A stretch of 64,000 nt of DNA, from the NCBI RefSeq assembly GCF_036013955.1, contig NZ_CP107903.1, positions 8,432,001 through 8,496,000 of the forward strand, read 5' to 3'. The notes beneath the pieces were generated by a model. That model saw only the letters and a program-made list of their open reading frames with translations, made no database searches and was not told where the DNA came from. The DNA is from Streptomyces sp. NBC_00459 (GTDB taxonomy: Bacteria; Actinomycetota; Actinomycetes; Streptomycetales; Streptomycetaceae). Position 1 is the first letter of the stretch; each line of letters begins with the position of its first letter. Below, piece by piece: positions 1-9,143 of the stretch. A program made the position numbers and the translations under genes.

Positions 1-513
1 GTGCTGCGCCACCTGCTCACGGCCCGCGACACCGTCATGTCGGTGAACGCCGCGTACATCGCCTCCGCCGGCCAGTCAGAGGCCACCCGCACCGAGCCGC
101 CCTTCCAACTCCAGGGCTCCTACCGCAACATGAACAAGATCGCCCAACGTATCCAGCCGGTCATGAACGACACCGAAGTGTCCGCGTTGATCGACGACCA
201 CTACACGGCCGAGTCCCAGACCCTCACCACCGGCGCCGAGGCCAACCTCCTGAAACTGGCCGAACTGCGCGGCACGCTCACACCCGAGCAGGCCGCCCGG
301 TGGGCCGACATCAAGACCACCTACGTCCGCACCCAGGCACTCGGCGGACCGGAGGACGACCAGCTCACTCGTGCGATCGCGGGCCTCGGCCTCCTCGCGG
401 ACCGCATCGCCGCCGTCGAGTCCGCCATCACCCGGGCCGCCGATCCAGGCCACCTCATGGCCAACCCGACGGCCCGGCACGCCGTACGGCCGCACGGCGA
501 CAGGCACGACTGA
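1..513 (+). CDS. C-terminal end of a large DNA-repair ATPase (partial)
   Basis: Only the last ~170 residues are present; the frame is open from base 1, so the GTG there is probably internal. The text resembles the C-terminus of the very large (~1,600 aa) AAA-type 'DNA repair ATPase' found in Streptomyces: a conserved segment around GSYRNMNKIAQRIQPVMND followed by helical repeats (LLKLAELRGTLTPEQAARW). No P-loop is visible because the ATPase core lies upstream of the window. The identification rests on remembered family similarity, so the function is tentative. The protein ends in a His/Arg-rich tail (HAVRPHGDRHD). Confidence 0.6.
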   Translation: MLRHLLTARDTVMSVNAAYIASAGQSEATRTEPPFQLQGSYRNMNKIAQRIQPVMNDTEVSALIDDHYTAESQTLTTGAEANLLKLAELRGTLTPEQAARWADIKTTYVRTQALGGPEDDQLTRAIAGLGLLADRIAAVESAITRAADPGHLMANPTARHAVRPHGDRHD

Positions 514-679
514 GAGGTCGTGAGGTTCTCGACTTGCATGGGTCGTAGCGGAGCGCGGTCGGGTTGGCCGCTCGTAGCGTTCCGTAGGACGCTGGATCAT
601 CCAGATCTGTACACGGTTCCAGGCAGGCTGCCACCAGCCCGCCTGAAAACGGCTCGGAGAACGGTGAGCGCGTCTGAAC

Positions 680-1210
680 TCAAGGGCTGTCCGATGCCTC
701 CGCTGCCCCCAGGAGCTCGTGCAGGAGGTGGGACGCGGTGATCACGCCCAACAGACGTGTGCTCTCAGCCGTACGCCTGCCCTTGCTCCGTTCCGTCACT
801 GCCACCAGCGGGCTGCGCACGCGGGCCATCAGCGCGGCCACCTCCAGCGCGGTGTGGTCGGGGTCGGCGGTCGGCGGTGGGGTGGCCTCGTGCGGCAGGC
901 AGTCGCCGACGCGGCGGCCTGCCAGGGCCTGGCAGAGCCGGTCGGCGTGTTTCTCGTCGACGACGGCGGCGAGCGTCGGGTCCTCGACGACGTACGCGGG
1001 CACCAGCATCTTGATCATCTGGGAGGCGGGAAGGATCGCCCTCGGCTCGCCCCGTTCGTCCAACACGAGCAGGGCCGGCAGGTTGTGCTCGGCCATCAGC
1101 CGGGCCGCGTCCATGGCGTCGCTGTCGACGCTCACGGTTTCGTACTCGACCGCCAGGTCACGAGCGCGCACGGCGGGCTCCTCATCCGTTGGAAAGGTTC
1201 CTGTACTCAC
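680..1210 (-). CDS. CBS-domain pair protein
   Basis: A soluble 176-residue protein made almost entirely of two CBS motifs. The first runs from about residue 12 to 70 (DAMDAARLMAEHNLPALLVL, then ASQMI), the second from about 100 to 170 (HTALEVAALMARVRSPLVAV, then LLGVITASHLLHELL). CBS pairs bind adenine nucleotides and sense energy state or ionic strength. No enzymatic or transport domain is attached, so it probably acts on a partner protein. The GTG start at 1210 has a weak upstream AGGA. It is encoded separately, convergent with the partial ATPase gene and 251 bp downstream of the flotillin gene. Confidence 0.75.
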   Translation of the reverse strand: MSTGTFPTDEEPAVRARDLAVEYETVSVDSDAMDAARLMAEHNLPALLVLDERGEPRAILPASQMIKMLVPAYVVEDPTLAAVVDEKHADRLCQALAGRRVGDCLPHEATPPPTADPDHTALEVAALMARVRSPLVAVTERSKGRRTAESTRLLGVITASHLLHELLGAAEASDSP

Positions 1211-1461
1211 CGTCCTATGTCAGCGGCGGGCGGGCCAGGTCATTGACGCGAAACATACGCGGCGGCACCGGCAGAACCATCGTGTGGAGGAGAACAGAAC
1301 CACGGCCTCACCGGGGTGACGTCCTCAGGACCGCTCGCCGATGTCATGGCGACCGAGCGTCCCGCGGTCGCCGGCCGGCGACCGGCACACACCGGCGTCC
1401 GACCCCGAGGAGCCCGGACGGTTCGCAACCGCCCGGGCTCCCACCACTGTCTGTCCGGATG

Positions 1462-2895
1462 TCAGCCGGCGATCTCGATCCTGCCGTTGGCTTCGGCGGA
1501 CGCCGCGGTCTCGGGCTTGGCGCCGCCGTTGCGCTGGGTGAGGTTCTTCAGCAGCTCGGCGAGGTCGACTCCGGTGGTGGAGCTCAGCAGCTCGACGCCC
1601 TGGGTGACGTTGTCGGCGACCGTGCGGGAGAGCTGCGAGGCGCCGTCGGTGGAGATGACCGTCAGCTTGTCGATGGCGCTGAGCGGTTCGGATGCCTTGG
1701 CGACGACCTGGGGCAGGACCTCGACGAGCATCTGCAGCACGGCCGCGTCGCCGTACTGCGCGAAGGCGTCGGCCTTCTTCCGCATGGCTTCGGCCTCGGC
1801 CGCGCCCTTGGCGCCGATCGCGGCGGCCTCCGCCTCCCCCTCGATGCGTACGGCGTCGGCGAGCGCGGCGCGGTGCGCCTTCTCGCCCTCACCGGTCAGC
1901 CGGGACCGCTGGGCGTCCGCCTCCGCCTCTTTGACCAGGGCGATACGGCGGGCCTCGGCCTCCTGCTCGGCCTGGTAGCGGGCGGCGTCGGCGGGCTTGC
2001 GGACCTGGGTGTCCAAGTCGCGGTCGGTCAGCGCCGCCTGGCGCTCGGCGACCTTCTCCTGCTCGGCCAGCACCTGCTGGCGCCGGGCCGCCTCGGCGAG
2101 CGGACCGGCCGCCGCCGCACGGGCCGCGGCCTCATCGGTCTCGGCCTTGATCTCGGCCTGCTTCAGCGCGAACGTCCGCTGCGCGATGGCGATCTCCTCC
2201 TCGGCCTTCAGCCGGGCCTGCTCGGCGGCCCGGCGGGCGACGGCCTCGGCGATGTCGGCCTCCTGCTTGGCGCGGGCGGCCTCGGGGCGGCCGAGGTCCT
2301 CCAGGTAGGAGCCCTCGGTGGTGATGTCCTGGATCTGGAAGGCGTCCAGCACCAGGCCCTGCCCGGACAGGCTCGCCTCGGCCTCCTCGGCGACCTGCCC
2401 GGCGAACACTGCCCGGTCGCGGATGATGTCCTCGACCGACATCCGGCCGACGATGGCACGCAGCGCGCCGGAGAGCACCTCCTGGGTGAAGCCAACGATG
2501 CCGTCCTGCTGCATCAGGAACCGCTGCGCGGCGGCCCGTATCGAGTCCTCGGTGCCACCCACCTTGACGATGGCCACGCCTTCCAGGTGCGCCTTCACGC
2601 CCCGCAGGGTGACCGCGCCGCGCACCGCGACCGGGATGTGCCGCGAGGACAGGTCGAGGGTGAACTTCTGCTGCACGAACGGCACGACGAACACGCCGCC
2701 GCCGACCACGACCTTCTGCCCGCTGTTGTCGGTGAAGATCCGTCCGGTCTCCGGATCGGTGGCCTGCTTGCCGCGCCGCCCGGTGACGATGAACGCCTGG
2801 CTCGGACCCGCCACCTTGTAGCGGGTGACAACGACCAGGCCGAGCAGGACGAGGAGTACGACGACTCCTACTACGGCGAAGACGACTGGACTCAT
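1462..2895 (-). CDS. Flotillin-family SPFH membrane scaffold protein
   Basis: 477 residues. One N-terminal transmembrane helix (about residues 4-23), then an SPFH/band-7 domain (about 25-200, with VPFVQQKFTLDLSSRHIPV and DAFQIQDITTEGSYLEDLG), then a long Ala/Glu-rich coiled coil (about 200-400) and a C-terminal oligomerisation region. Length and order match bacterial FloT/YuaG. Flotillins organise membrane microdomains and stabilise membrane protein complexes. The start has a good Shine-Dalgarno (GAGGGG). The upstream same-strand gene (3009-3524) encodes an NfeD-like protein, the usual partner, so the two probably form one operon despite a 113-bp gap. Confidence 0.9.
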   Translation of the reverse strand: MSPVVFAVVGVVVLLVLLGLVVVTRYKVAGPSQAFIVTGRRGKQATDPETGRIFTDNSGQKVVVGGGVFVVPFVQQKFTLDLSSRHIPVAVRGAVTLRGVKAHLEGVAIVKVGGTEDSIRAAAQRFLMQQDGIVGFTQEVLSGALRAIVGRMSVEDIIRDRAVFAGQVAEEAEASLSGQGLVLDAFQIQDITTEGSYLEDLGRPEAARAKQEADIAEAVARRAAEQARLKAEEEIAIAQRTFALKQAEIKAETDEAAARAAAAGPLAEAARRQQVLAEQEKVAERQAALTDRDLDTQVRKPADAARYQAEQEAEARRIALVKEAEADAQRSRLTGEGEKAHRAALADAVRIEGEAEAAAIGAKGAAEAEAMRKKADAFAQYGDAAVLQMLVEVLPQVVAKASEPLSAIDKLTVISTDGASQLSRTVADNVTQGVELLSSTTGVDLAELLKNLTQRNGGAKPETAASAEANGRIEIAG

Positions 2896-3008
2896 GATGA
2901 TTGCCCCTCAGCCCTCCCGGGGGACGGCGGATCGATACGGGTTCGTGTGAAGAAACAGGCACCGGCGCGTGGGCCGGTGTGACAGGAGCGGCCGGGGGTG
3001 GGGTTCGG

Positions 3009-3524
3009 TCAGCGCTCCACGGGACGTACGGACACCGCTGTCCGGGACAGCGTTGCCTCCACCCAGACCTCAGCACCCCTGGCCACGGGCACCGGACTCT
3101 TCGCGGAGAGCTTCACGGGTTGCCCGGCCAGACGGACCAGCACCTCACCGAAGCCATCGGCCGGAATAGCCGTGACCACGGATGCGGAGGTGCCGATCAG
3201 ATCGTCGTGGCGCGGTGCCGCACCGGAGCGGTCGCGCAGCAGCACCTGGCTGAGGCGGTACGCGAGCCAGCCCGTGGCGAGTCCGGCCGGCGTGCCGATC
3301 GCGGTCGCACCGACCGCGCCCACGCCCGTGGTGCCCATGGCGATCGCACCGGAGAAGCCGAGCATGGACACGAATCCGGCGATGACCGGCAGCGAGAGGA
3401 ACCCGTCGAAGAGACCGTCCAGCACGCCGACGCTGCCAAAGAGCCCTTCGAGGACACCGTCGAAGACGAGGGCCAGCAACAGGAGCACGACCCCCGCGAT
3501 GCCGAGACCCAGAAACCAGCCCAT
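3009..3524 (-). CDS. NfeD-like membrane protein partnered with flotillin
   Basis: 171 residues. Two or three hydrophobic helices occupy residues 1-95 (GLGIAGVVLLLLALVFDGVL; GFLSLPVIAGFVSMLGFSGA; a Gly/Ala-rich helix), followed by a C-terminal beta-rich OB-fold-like domain (about 105-171; LIGTSASVVTAIPADGFGEV, then VARGAEVWVEATLSRTAVSV). This is the architecture of NfeD/YqiJ/YuaF proteins, which are co-encoded with flotillins and thought to assist their assembly. It lies just upstream of the flotillin gene on the same strand and is the probable first gene of that operon. Family assignment is by architecture and context. Confidence 0.7.
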   Translation of the reverse strand: MGWFLGLGIAGVVLLLLALVFDGVLEGLFGSVGVLDGLFDGFLSLPVIAGFVSMLGFSGAIAMGTTGVGAVGATAIGTPAGLATGWLAYRLSQVLLRDRSGAAPRHDDLIGTSASVVTAIPADGFGEVLVRLAGQPVKLSAKSPVPVARGAEVWVEATLSRTAVSVRPVER

Positions 3525-3994
3525 CCGCCCTCACCGCCTCTTGCCCCGCCGCACCGCGCTGTTACCGAATATTCACATGCGCGAGGTGGCTCTGGCATTG
3601 CCTGATCCCGGCAATCTTTACGTGTTTTTGATGCCGGACTCCGTGCGGACGGCCCTGGTTCGAGCCAGCAGGATTGATGTCAGATTCGGCGCGAGTACCG
3701 AAGGGGATCGTCGAAGGGCGAAGCGAACACCGTAGCCCTGGTCACGCCTGATGCGGGTCACATTCTTCAACGATCAGGCTGTTCACGAAATCCGAACAAG
3801 GACCGGGTGGCGCGTTACGCCCCGCCTGGCCCCGCCGTCCCCTCGTCGACGAGGCCGCCGCGGATTCCTGCCCGCGACCCCCTCGCAGAGCGGAGTCTCT
3901 GCCGCCCCGTCACGCTTCCGCAGGGTGGCGGGGCGCCGTATGTCCTTGGCCGGGTCGCCGATGGCCGACCGCGGGTCCTGGTGACACCGCCCGG
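3525..3994. other. Intergenic region, no convincing gene
   Basis: About 470 bp between the TerD gene and the NfeD-like gene, both on the minus strand. It includes a less GC-rich stretch (about 3560-3640 and 3750-3800) that could hold the promoter of the NfeD/flotillin operon. A short plus-strand frame of about 52 codons starting at 3577 has no recognisable product. Confidence 0.4.
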
Positions 3995-4528
3995 TCAGCC
4001 TTGCGGAGCGGAGCCCATCTCGGCGCTGAAGACCACCGGTTCACTGTCGAACCCCTGGATCGATTCGCGGAACTCCCAGGTCCCGGAGGCGTTCCTGGTG
4101 AACTCCGCGAACGTCGCGGCGGTGTATTCGGCGATCCGCGCGAAGTCGTCTTTCAGTAGCTCCGTGTACCCCTCGACGACCAGGACTCCGGCGTTCGAAA
4201 TGTCCCCGAAGAACTTGGGTCCGGTGTCCTGGTGGATCGCCACTCCCACGACCACTCGGGCGAACGAGGGCGCGAGGCGATCGAGTTCCAGGGTCATGGC
4301 TTCGACGTAGCCGAAGCCCTGGCCGGTCTGGCTGTGCCGGCTCATGTTGATGGTGCCGTCCGGTGAGCGGCTGTCGAAGTGGACGATGTACACGGGTCGG
4401 CCGTAGGGGGCGTCCGCCGAGTAGGTCGTGGCGATGATGTCGAGGTGATGGGGCGGCTGACCCAGGGAACTGGGGTCCCACTTGAGCCGCACCTCGACCT
4501 TCCCCACTCCCTTGTTACCGTTGCTCAC
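3995..4528 (-). CDS. TerD-family stress protein
   Basis: 177 residues forming a single TerD domain: the early KVEVRLKWDPSSLG strand, a central LDIIATTYSADAPYGRPVYI segment, and a FARVVVGVAIHQDTGPKFFG segment with acidic positions typical of the calcium-binding fold. TerD proteins bind Ca2+ and are linked to tellurite/oxidative stress resistance and to vesicle- or membrane-associated stress complexes. This copy is isolated rather than inside a ter operon. The start follows a purine-rich stretch (GGCAGCAATCCGG). It is monocistronic, with over 230 bp of non-coding sequence on either side. Confidence 0.85.
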   Translation of the reverse strand: MSNGNKGVGKVEVRLKWDPSSLGQPPHHLDIIATTYSADAPYGRPVYIVHFDSRSPDGTINMSRHSQTGQGFGYVEAMTLELDRLAPSFARVVVGVAIHQDTGPKFFGDISNAGVLVVEGYTELLKDDFARIAEYTAATFAEFTRNASGTWEFRESIQGFDSEPVVFSAEMGSAPQG

Positions 4529-4766
4529 CGGATTGCTGCCTCTCCCGCTGCCGAGCCACCACGGGGCGATTCCCGCATGTCAAGTATGGCTTGCCATCAC
4601 TCCGTTGAAGCATGCGGAACGCGATTCGACTGCCGGCGAAATTGTCTACGTGCTGTAGATGCAGGGCTCCAATCAGGTCTGCTGGTAGTCACCCGGACCG
4701 AGGTCGGCATGTCGTCGGTGAACAGCACCGCACAGAGCGTCGGGTCGGCCGTCAAGGACACGATCC

Positions 4767-5048
4767 CTATGCGTCGTCGCCGTGTTCGGCCGACAGGACA
4801 CGGGAGAGGCCGATCTGATGCAGGACGGATCGCGCCCGCTCGTCCGCGTGCATGATGACCAGCCGCGTGCTGTGCGCCCGGGCGGCGCGCAGAGCCATGA
4901 ACAGTGCCGCGCAGCCGTCCGGACTCAGGTACCGCACGGCGGCTGGGTCGACCTCCAGGACTTCCGCCCCGCCGACGACCGAGCGGACCAGACGCCGGCC
5001 GGTCGCGTCGGCGTTACGGGCGTCCAGGTCGCCGTGCAGCCGGACCAC
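4767..5048 (-). CDS. STAS-domain protein (anti-sigma factor antagonist-like)
   Basis: 93 residues, shorter than the usual 100-120. The core is a STAS fold: VVRLHGDLDARNADATGRRL, then EVLEVDPAAVRYLSPDGCAA, with the loop Ser (YLSPDG) at the position phosphorylated in SpoIIAA-like antagonists, followed by the LFMALRAARA helix. It probably binds an anti-sigma kinase. The GTG start is the first possible start after an in-frame stop; AGGAG abuts it directly, leaving no spacer. Sequence upstream (STGAQE) still reads like STAS N-terminus, so the gene may be slightly truncated or start at an unusual codon. No partner kinase is adjacent. Confidence 0.65.
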   Translation of the reverse strand: MVRLHGDLDARNADATGRRLVRSVVGGAEVLEVDPAAVRYLSPDGCAALFMALRAARAHSTRLVIMHADERARSVLHQIGLSRVLSAEHGDDA

Positions 5049-5287
5049 CTCCTGAGCGCCCGTGCTTCGGGGCTCGGGCTGCCGGCGGTGGTGCGAGCTG
5101 AAGTGGCGTATCAGTGGCTCCTGGGCAGCGGCGGACGATCGCCGATCAGGCTTCCCGGCACACCTGCCGGAAGGGTATCGGCCGCGTTGTCAGGGTGCCT
5201 CTTCTGCGCCTTCCTTGGTGAACCAGGTACCTGCCGCCGTTGCCGCACCGGAGACAGCTCCGCCGCCTCACGTCGGTCGGCGCTCGG

Positions 5288-6541
5288 TCACGCGTGGCCA
5301 ACGGTGTCCTGGTCGTCGATGGTCTCGTACGCGACCGTCGGCACAGGCGCGCCTCCGTTCGGCTCCGGGGCCGGTGGCCGGTGGCGTTGTCCGAGCAGGC
5401 GGGTGGCAAGGGGTTCGGTGTAGCGGGCGGTGAGGGGGCCGAGGATGACGAGGATCAGGACGTAGGCGGTGGCCAGGGGGCCGAGGGAGGGCTCGATTCC
5501 GGAGGTGACGGCCAGCCCGGCGATCACGATGGAGAACTCGCCGCGGGCGACCAGGGTCCCGCCGGTCCGCCAGCGCCCCTTGGCTGCGATGCCGGCCCGT
5601 TTGGCGGCCCAGTAGCCGGTGGCGATCTTCGTGAAGGCGGTGACGACGGCCAGGGCGAGAGCGGGCAGCAGAACCGGCGGGATGCTGGCGGGGTCGGTGT
5701 GCAGGCCGAAGAAGACGAAGAACACCGCCGCGAACAGGTCCCGCAGCGGCGAGAGGAGGCTGTGGGCGCCCTCGGCGACCTCGCCCGACAGGGCGATGCC
5801 GACCAGGAAGGCACCGACGGCGGCGGAGACCTGCAGTTGCTGGGCGATCCCGGCGATCACCAGGGTCAGTCCCAGCACGACCAGCAGCAGTTTCTCGGGG
5901 TCGTCGCTGGAGACGAAGCGGGAGATGTGGCGGCCGTAGCGGACTGCGAGGACCAGCACCAGGACGGCCGCGCCGAGAGCGATGGCGAGGGTGACACTGC
6001 CCGCCGCGAGTCCGGCCCCGGCCAGCAGAGCGGTGACGATGGGCAGGTAGACCGCCATGGAGAGGTCTTCGAGAACCAGGATGCTGAGGATGGTCGGGGT
6101 CTCCCGGTTGCCGAGGCGGCCAAGGTCGCCGAGGACCTTGGCGATGACGCCGGAGGAGGACACCCAGGTGACACCGGCCAGTACGACGGCGGCCACCGGG
6201 CCCCAGCCCAGCAGCAGTGCCATGGCAGCGCCGGGCAGGGCGTTGAGGGCGGCGTCGACGAGCCCGGCGGGGTAGTGGGTCCTGAGGTTGGAGACCAGAT
6301 CGCTGGCTGTGTACTCCAGGCCCAGCATGAGCAGCAGCAGGATGACGCCGATCTCGGCGCCGACGGCGACGAAGTCCTCGCTGGTGCCCAGGGGCAGCAG
6401 TCCGCCGTTGCCGAAGGCGAGGCCGGCCAGCAGGTACAGCGGTATGGGGGAGAACTGGAAGCGTCCGGCGAATCGGCCGAGCAGTCCGAGGACCAGGATG
6501 ATGCAGCCGAACTCGATCAGGAAGACGGCGGAGGAGTGCAT
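5288..6541 (-). CDS. CPA2-family cation/proton antiporter, membrane subunit
   Basis: 417 residues with about 12 hydrophobic segments, matching the Kef/KhtU-type monovalent cation:proton antiporter-2 family. Visible landmarks are LIEFGCIILVLGLLGRFAGR at the N-terminus, the GLEYTASDL loop, SSSGVIAKVLGDLGRL, and the ARGEFSIVIAG segment near the end. There is no C-terminal RCK domain; that function is supplied by the separate upstream gene. The ATG at 6541 is chosen over a longer frame because the upstream gene stops at 6549, leaving a 7-bp gap typical of translational coupling. Probable role: K+ or Na+ efflux in exchange for H+. Confidence 0.85.
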   Translation of the reverse strand: MHSSAVFLIEFGCIILVLGLLGRFAGRFQFSPIPLYLLAGLAFGNGGLLPLGTSEDFVAVGAEIGVILLLLMLGLEYTASDLVSNLRTHYPAGLVDAALNALPGAAMALLLGWGPVAAVVLAGVTWVSSSGVIAKVLGDLGRLGNRETPTILSILVLEDLSMAVYLPIVTALLAGAGLAAGSVTLAIALGAAVLVLVLAVRYGRHISRFVSSDDPEKLLLVVLGLTLVIAGIAQQLQVSAAVGAFLVGIALSGEVAEGAHSLLSPLRDLFAAVFFVFFGLHTDPASIPPVLLPALALAVVTAFTKIATGYWAAKRAGIAAKGRWRTGGTLVARGEFSIVIAGLAVTSGIEPSLGPLATAYVLILVILGPLTARYTEPLATRLLGQRHRPPAPEPNGGAPVPTVAYETIDDQDTVGHA

Positions 6542-6548
6542 GGCGGGG

Positions 6549-7034
6549 TCACTCCCGCCCGAGTATCGCGGCGGCCGTCTCCACGCCCTCGCGGGTGCCG
6601 ATGAGGATGAGGGTGTCACCGCCTGCGAGCCGGAAGTCGGGCGTGGGGGAGGGGATCGCCTCCGCGCGGCGCAGTACGGCGACGATGGAGACGCCGGTCT
6701 CGGTGCGCATCCGGGTCTCGCCCAGCAGACGCCCGTTCCAGTGCGAGGTGGCCGACAGCTCGATGCGCTCGGCCACGAGACCCAGGTCGGTGGTGGACAG
6801 CAGGTTCGGGGTGTGGTGGGCGGGCATCAGCGCGTCGATGAGGGTGGCCGCCTCCTCCGAGGTCAGCCGGGCGGACAGGGCACAGGCGTCCGGATCATCC
6901 TTGCGGTAGGCGCTGATCGTGCGGTGCCCGTCGCGGTGGGCGACCACGGACAGGCGACGTTCCTCCCGCGTCGTCAGGTCGTAGCGGACCCCGATACCCG
7001 GCAACGGTGTACTGCTGAGGCGTGGCGTGCCCAT
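6549..7034 (-). CDS. TrkA-C (RCK_C) regulatory subunit of the antiporter
   Basis: 161 residues. The N-terminal half (about 1-70) is mixed alpha/beta; the C-terminal half (about 75-160) is a TrkA-C domain, with ERIELSATSHWNGRLLGETR, TGVSIVAVLRR and LAGGDTLILIGTREGVETAA. This matches KhtT, the soluble regulator of KhtU-type antiporters. In known systems the RCK_C domain gates the transporter in response to ions, pH or c-di-AMP. It is the first gene of a two-gene operon with the membrane subunit, 7 bp downstream. The 380-bp divergent region towards nhaA probably carries promoters for both ion-transport units. Confidence 0.8.
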   Translation of the reverse strand: MGTPRLSSTPLPGIGVRYDLTTREERRLSVVAHRDGHRTISAYRKDDPDACALSARLTSEEAATLIDALMPAHHTPNLLSTTDLGLVAERIELSATSHWNGRLLGETRMRTETGVSIVAVLRRAEAIPSPTPDFRLAGGDTLILIGTREGVETAAAILGRE

Positions 7035-7413
7035 GGCTGTCCCCTTCTCTCGGCGTGAGCGTTGATCGTGTGGCTCGCGTACGGGGGACGCTCCGACGAG
7101 CGCCCAGGTCCGGCCTGCGACTTCATCCTAGGCGGCCGGACACACGCGCACTGCTTCCGATGATCATCACCCGCCCGGGGAGAGGGCATGCCGGACCGAC
7201 GGTCCCAGACGTCGCGCGGACCTCGTCACGGTGCCGATGACCGAGGACGAGGGGAGCAAGGAGGACCGATTCCGCTTCGCATCGAGGTGTACGGGCCTCA
7301 GCAGCGGATAGAGTGTAAAGAACGCGTCAAGTGACGCGCGGTGTGCCGGGAAGTCTGGTCGGCGTGGAAAGGGGCCATGGGCCCTTCGTCGCCGATGCCC
7401 GGAGGCCCCTGTC
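7035..7413. other. Divergent intergenic region between two antiporter units
   Basis: 379 bp between the start of the KhtT-like gene (minus) and nhaA (plus). It must hold both promoters. A less GC-rich patch at about 7300-7335 (GAGTGTAAAGAACGCGTC) is the likeliest nhaA promoter region. No riboswitch fold could be recognised by eye. Confidence 0.35.
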
Positions 7414-8757
7414 ATGGCGGATGCCCCGCAGTCCCGTTCACTGTTCCTCGGCGTGCTCCCGCTCCCGGAGCGGCAGGCCGTCGCCCGCGCTCTGCGGACG
7501 GAAACGGTGGGCGGCCTGATCCTGCTGGCCGCCGCGGTAGTGGCCCTGGTGTGGGTGAACAGCCCCCTCAGCGGTTCCTACGAGCACATACGCGAATTCC
7601 ATTTCGGCATCCCGGCCCTCGGGCTGGACCTGTCCGTCGGCCACTGGACCGCGGACGGACTGCTGAGCGTGTTCTTCCTCGTGGCAGGGATCGAGCTGAA
7701 ACGCGAACTCGTGGTCGGCGAGCTGCGCAGCCCGGCAACAGCGGCGCTGCCCGTCATCGCAGCCCTGTGCGGCATGGCGGTCCCGGCCGCCCTCTACGCC
7801 GCCACCGCGGGCTTCGGCGGCGGCAGCATGGACGGGTGGGCGGTGCCGATGGCCACGGACATCGCTTTCGCCCTCGCCGTTCTGGCGGTTGTCTCCACCC
7901 ACTTGCCCGCTGCGCTGCGGGCGTTCCTGCTCACCCTCGCCGTGGCCGACGATCTCGGCGCGATCCTGGTGATCGCCGCCTTCTTCACCGCCGATCTCAA
8001 TCCGTACGCGCTGGCCGGGGCCTTAGCCGGTCTGGTCGTCTTCCACCTGCTCCAGCGGCTGAGGGTGACCGGCTGGTGGTGGTATCTCCCTCTCGGGATC
8101 ACGATCTGGGCGCTGATGTACAACGGCGGTGTCCACGCCACCGTCGCGGGCGTCGCCATGGGCCTGCTCCTGCGCACCACTCGCGACGAGGGCGAGAGCG
8201 CATCGCCCGGCGAGCGCACCGGATATCTGCTGCACCCTCTGTCCGCCGGCATCGCGGTCCCGTTGTTCGCGTTGTTCGCCGCCGGTGTCAGTGTCTCCAC
8301 GGGTGCTGTGGGGGAGGTGTTCTCCAGTCCGGAGCCGCTCGGGGTGGTCGTGGGCCTGGTGCTCGGCAAGACGGTGGGGATCTTCGCGGGCACCTACCTC
8401 GCGGCCCGCTTCACCCGCGCCCGACTCAACCCGGACCTGGCCTGGGCCGATGTCTTCGCCCTCGCCGCCCTGGCCGGGATCGGTTTCACCGTTGCCCTGC
8501 TCATCGGTGAACTCGCCTTCCCGCAAACCGCCCTGGGCGAGCACGTCAAGGCCGCGGTCCTCATCGCCTCGCTGGCCTCCGCCCTGCTGGCCACGCTGCT
8601 CCTGCGCCGCCGCAACCGGCTCTACCGGCGCCTGTACGAGGAGGAGAACACTGACGCGGACGCCGACGGCATCCCGGACATCTACCAGCAGGCCGCACCA
8701 ACACCGGCCGCATCAACACCGGCCGGACCGGACCGGGCTGACGGGGCGTCCGGCTGA
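7414..8757 (+). CDS. nhaA: NhaA-family Na+/H+ antiporter
   Basis: 447 residues with 11-12 membrane segments. Family signatures are clear: VFFLVAGIELKRELVVGELR, ATDIAFALAVLAV, and LAVADDLGAILVIAAFF, whose Asp-Asp pair corresponds to the ion-binding aspartates, plus ALAGIGFTVALLIGELAF near the C-terminus. It exchanges cytoplasmic Na+ (or Li+) for protons. A Pro/Ala-rich C-terminal tail with an acidic patch (EEENTDADADGIPDIYQQ) extends beyond the transporter core. The ATG is preceded by GGAGG with 8-nt spacing. The stop overlaps the next ATG, indicating coupling to a small membrane-protein gene. Confidence 0.95.
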   Translation: MADAPQSRSLFLGVLPLPERQAVARALRTETVGGLILLAAAVVALVWVNSPLSGSYEHIREFHFGIPALGLDLSVGHWTADGLLSVFFLVAGIELKRELVVGELRSPATAALPVIAALCGMAVPAALYAATAGFGGGSMDGWAVPMATDIAFALAVLAVVSTHLPAALRAFLLTLAVADDLGAILVIAAFFTADLNPYALAGALAGLVVFHLLQRLRVTGWWWYLPLGITIWALMYNGGVHATVAGVAMGLLLRTTRDEGESASPGERTGYLLHPLSAGIAVPLFALFAAGVSVSTGAVGEVFSSPEPLGVVVGLVLGKTVGIFAGTYLAARFTRARLNPDLAWADVFALAALAGIGFTVALLIGELAFPQTALGEHVKAAVLIASLASALLATLLLRRRNRLYRRLYEEENTDADADGIPDIYQQAAPTPAASTPAGPDRADGASG

Positions 8758-9026
8758 TGGCCGCCGACACCTCGCTGCTGGCACCCGCGATCATGGCCGC
8801 CGTCCTGGTGGTCAGAACAGCCGTCGGTGAACTCAGGCGCCCGGGCAGCGCCCGCGAAGAGTGGGCCTTCGCCACCGATCGCCGCGCCATGGCCGCCGGA
8901 GCAGCGTCCGCTGCGGCCGTAGTGCTGCTCGGCTGCCACCAGTCCGGCCCCGCTGTCGCGGCCTGGGCCCTGCTCATCGGGGCGCTCACCGCACATCTGT
9001 TCCACCGCGACAGGAGCGGCTCGTGA
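8757..9026 (+). CDS. Small membrane protein coupled to nhaA
   Basis: 89 residues starting on an ATG that overlaps the nhaA stop codon. An N-terminal hydrophobic stretch (about 5-21), an amphipathic middle (RRPGSAREEWAFATDRRAMA) and a second Ala-rich hydrophobic stretch (about 45-80) suggest two membrane segments. No family is recognised. The one-base overlap suggests it is translated with nhaA and may modulate the antiporter, but that is inference. Confidence 0.6.
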   Translation: MAADTSLLAPAIMAAVLVVRTAVGELRRPGSAREEWAFATDRRAMAAGAASAAAVVLLGCHQSGPAVAAWALLIGALTAHLFHRDRSGS

Positions 9027-9143
9027 CCGTACCGACGACGGCATCCGACCCGGCCGCGCTGACCACATGTCCTGCGATGATCGCCCCCGCCGCCCGTCCG
9101 AGTCGACCCGCCCCGTTCACCCACCGACAGGAGCCCCGCACCC

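Noticed and set aside
1189..2982. 597-codon plus-strand open frame over the flotillin gene
   Set aside because: Antisense shadow caused by high GC at third positions; Gly/Leu/Asp-rich text without domains, whereas the minus strand encodes a clear flotillin.
5240..6604. 454-codon plus-strand frame
   Set aside because: Gln/Gly/Asp-rich antisense shadow of the antiporter gene.
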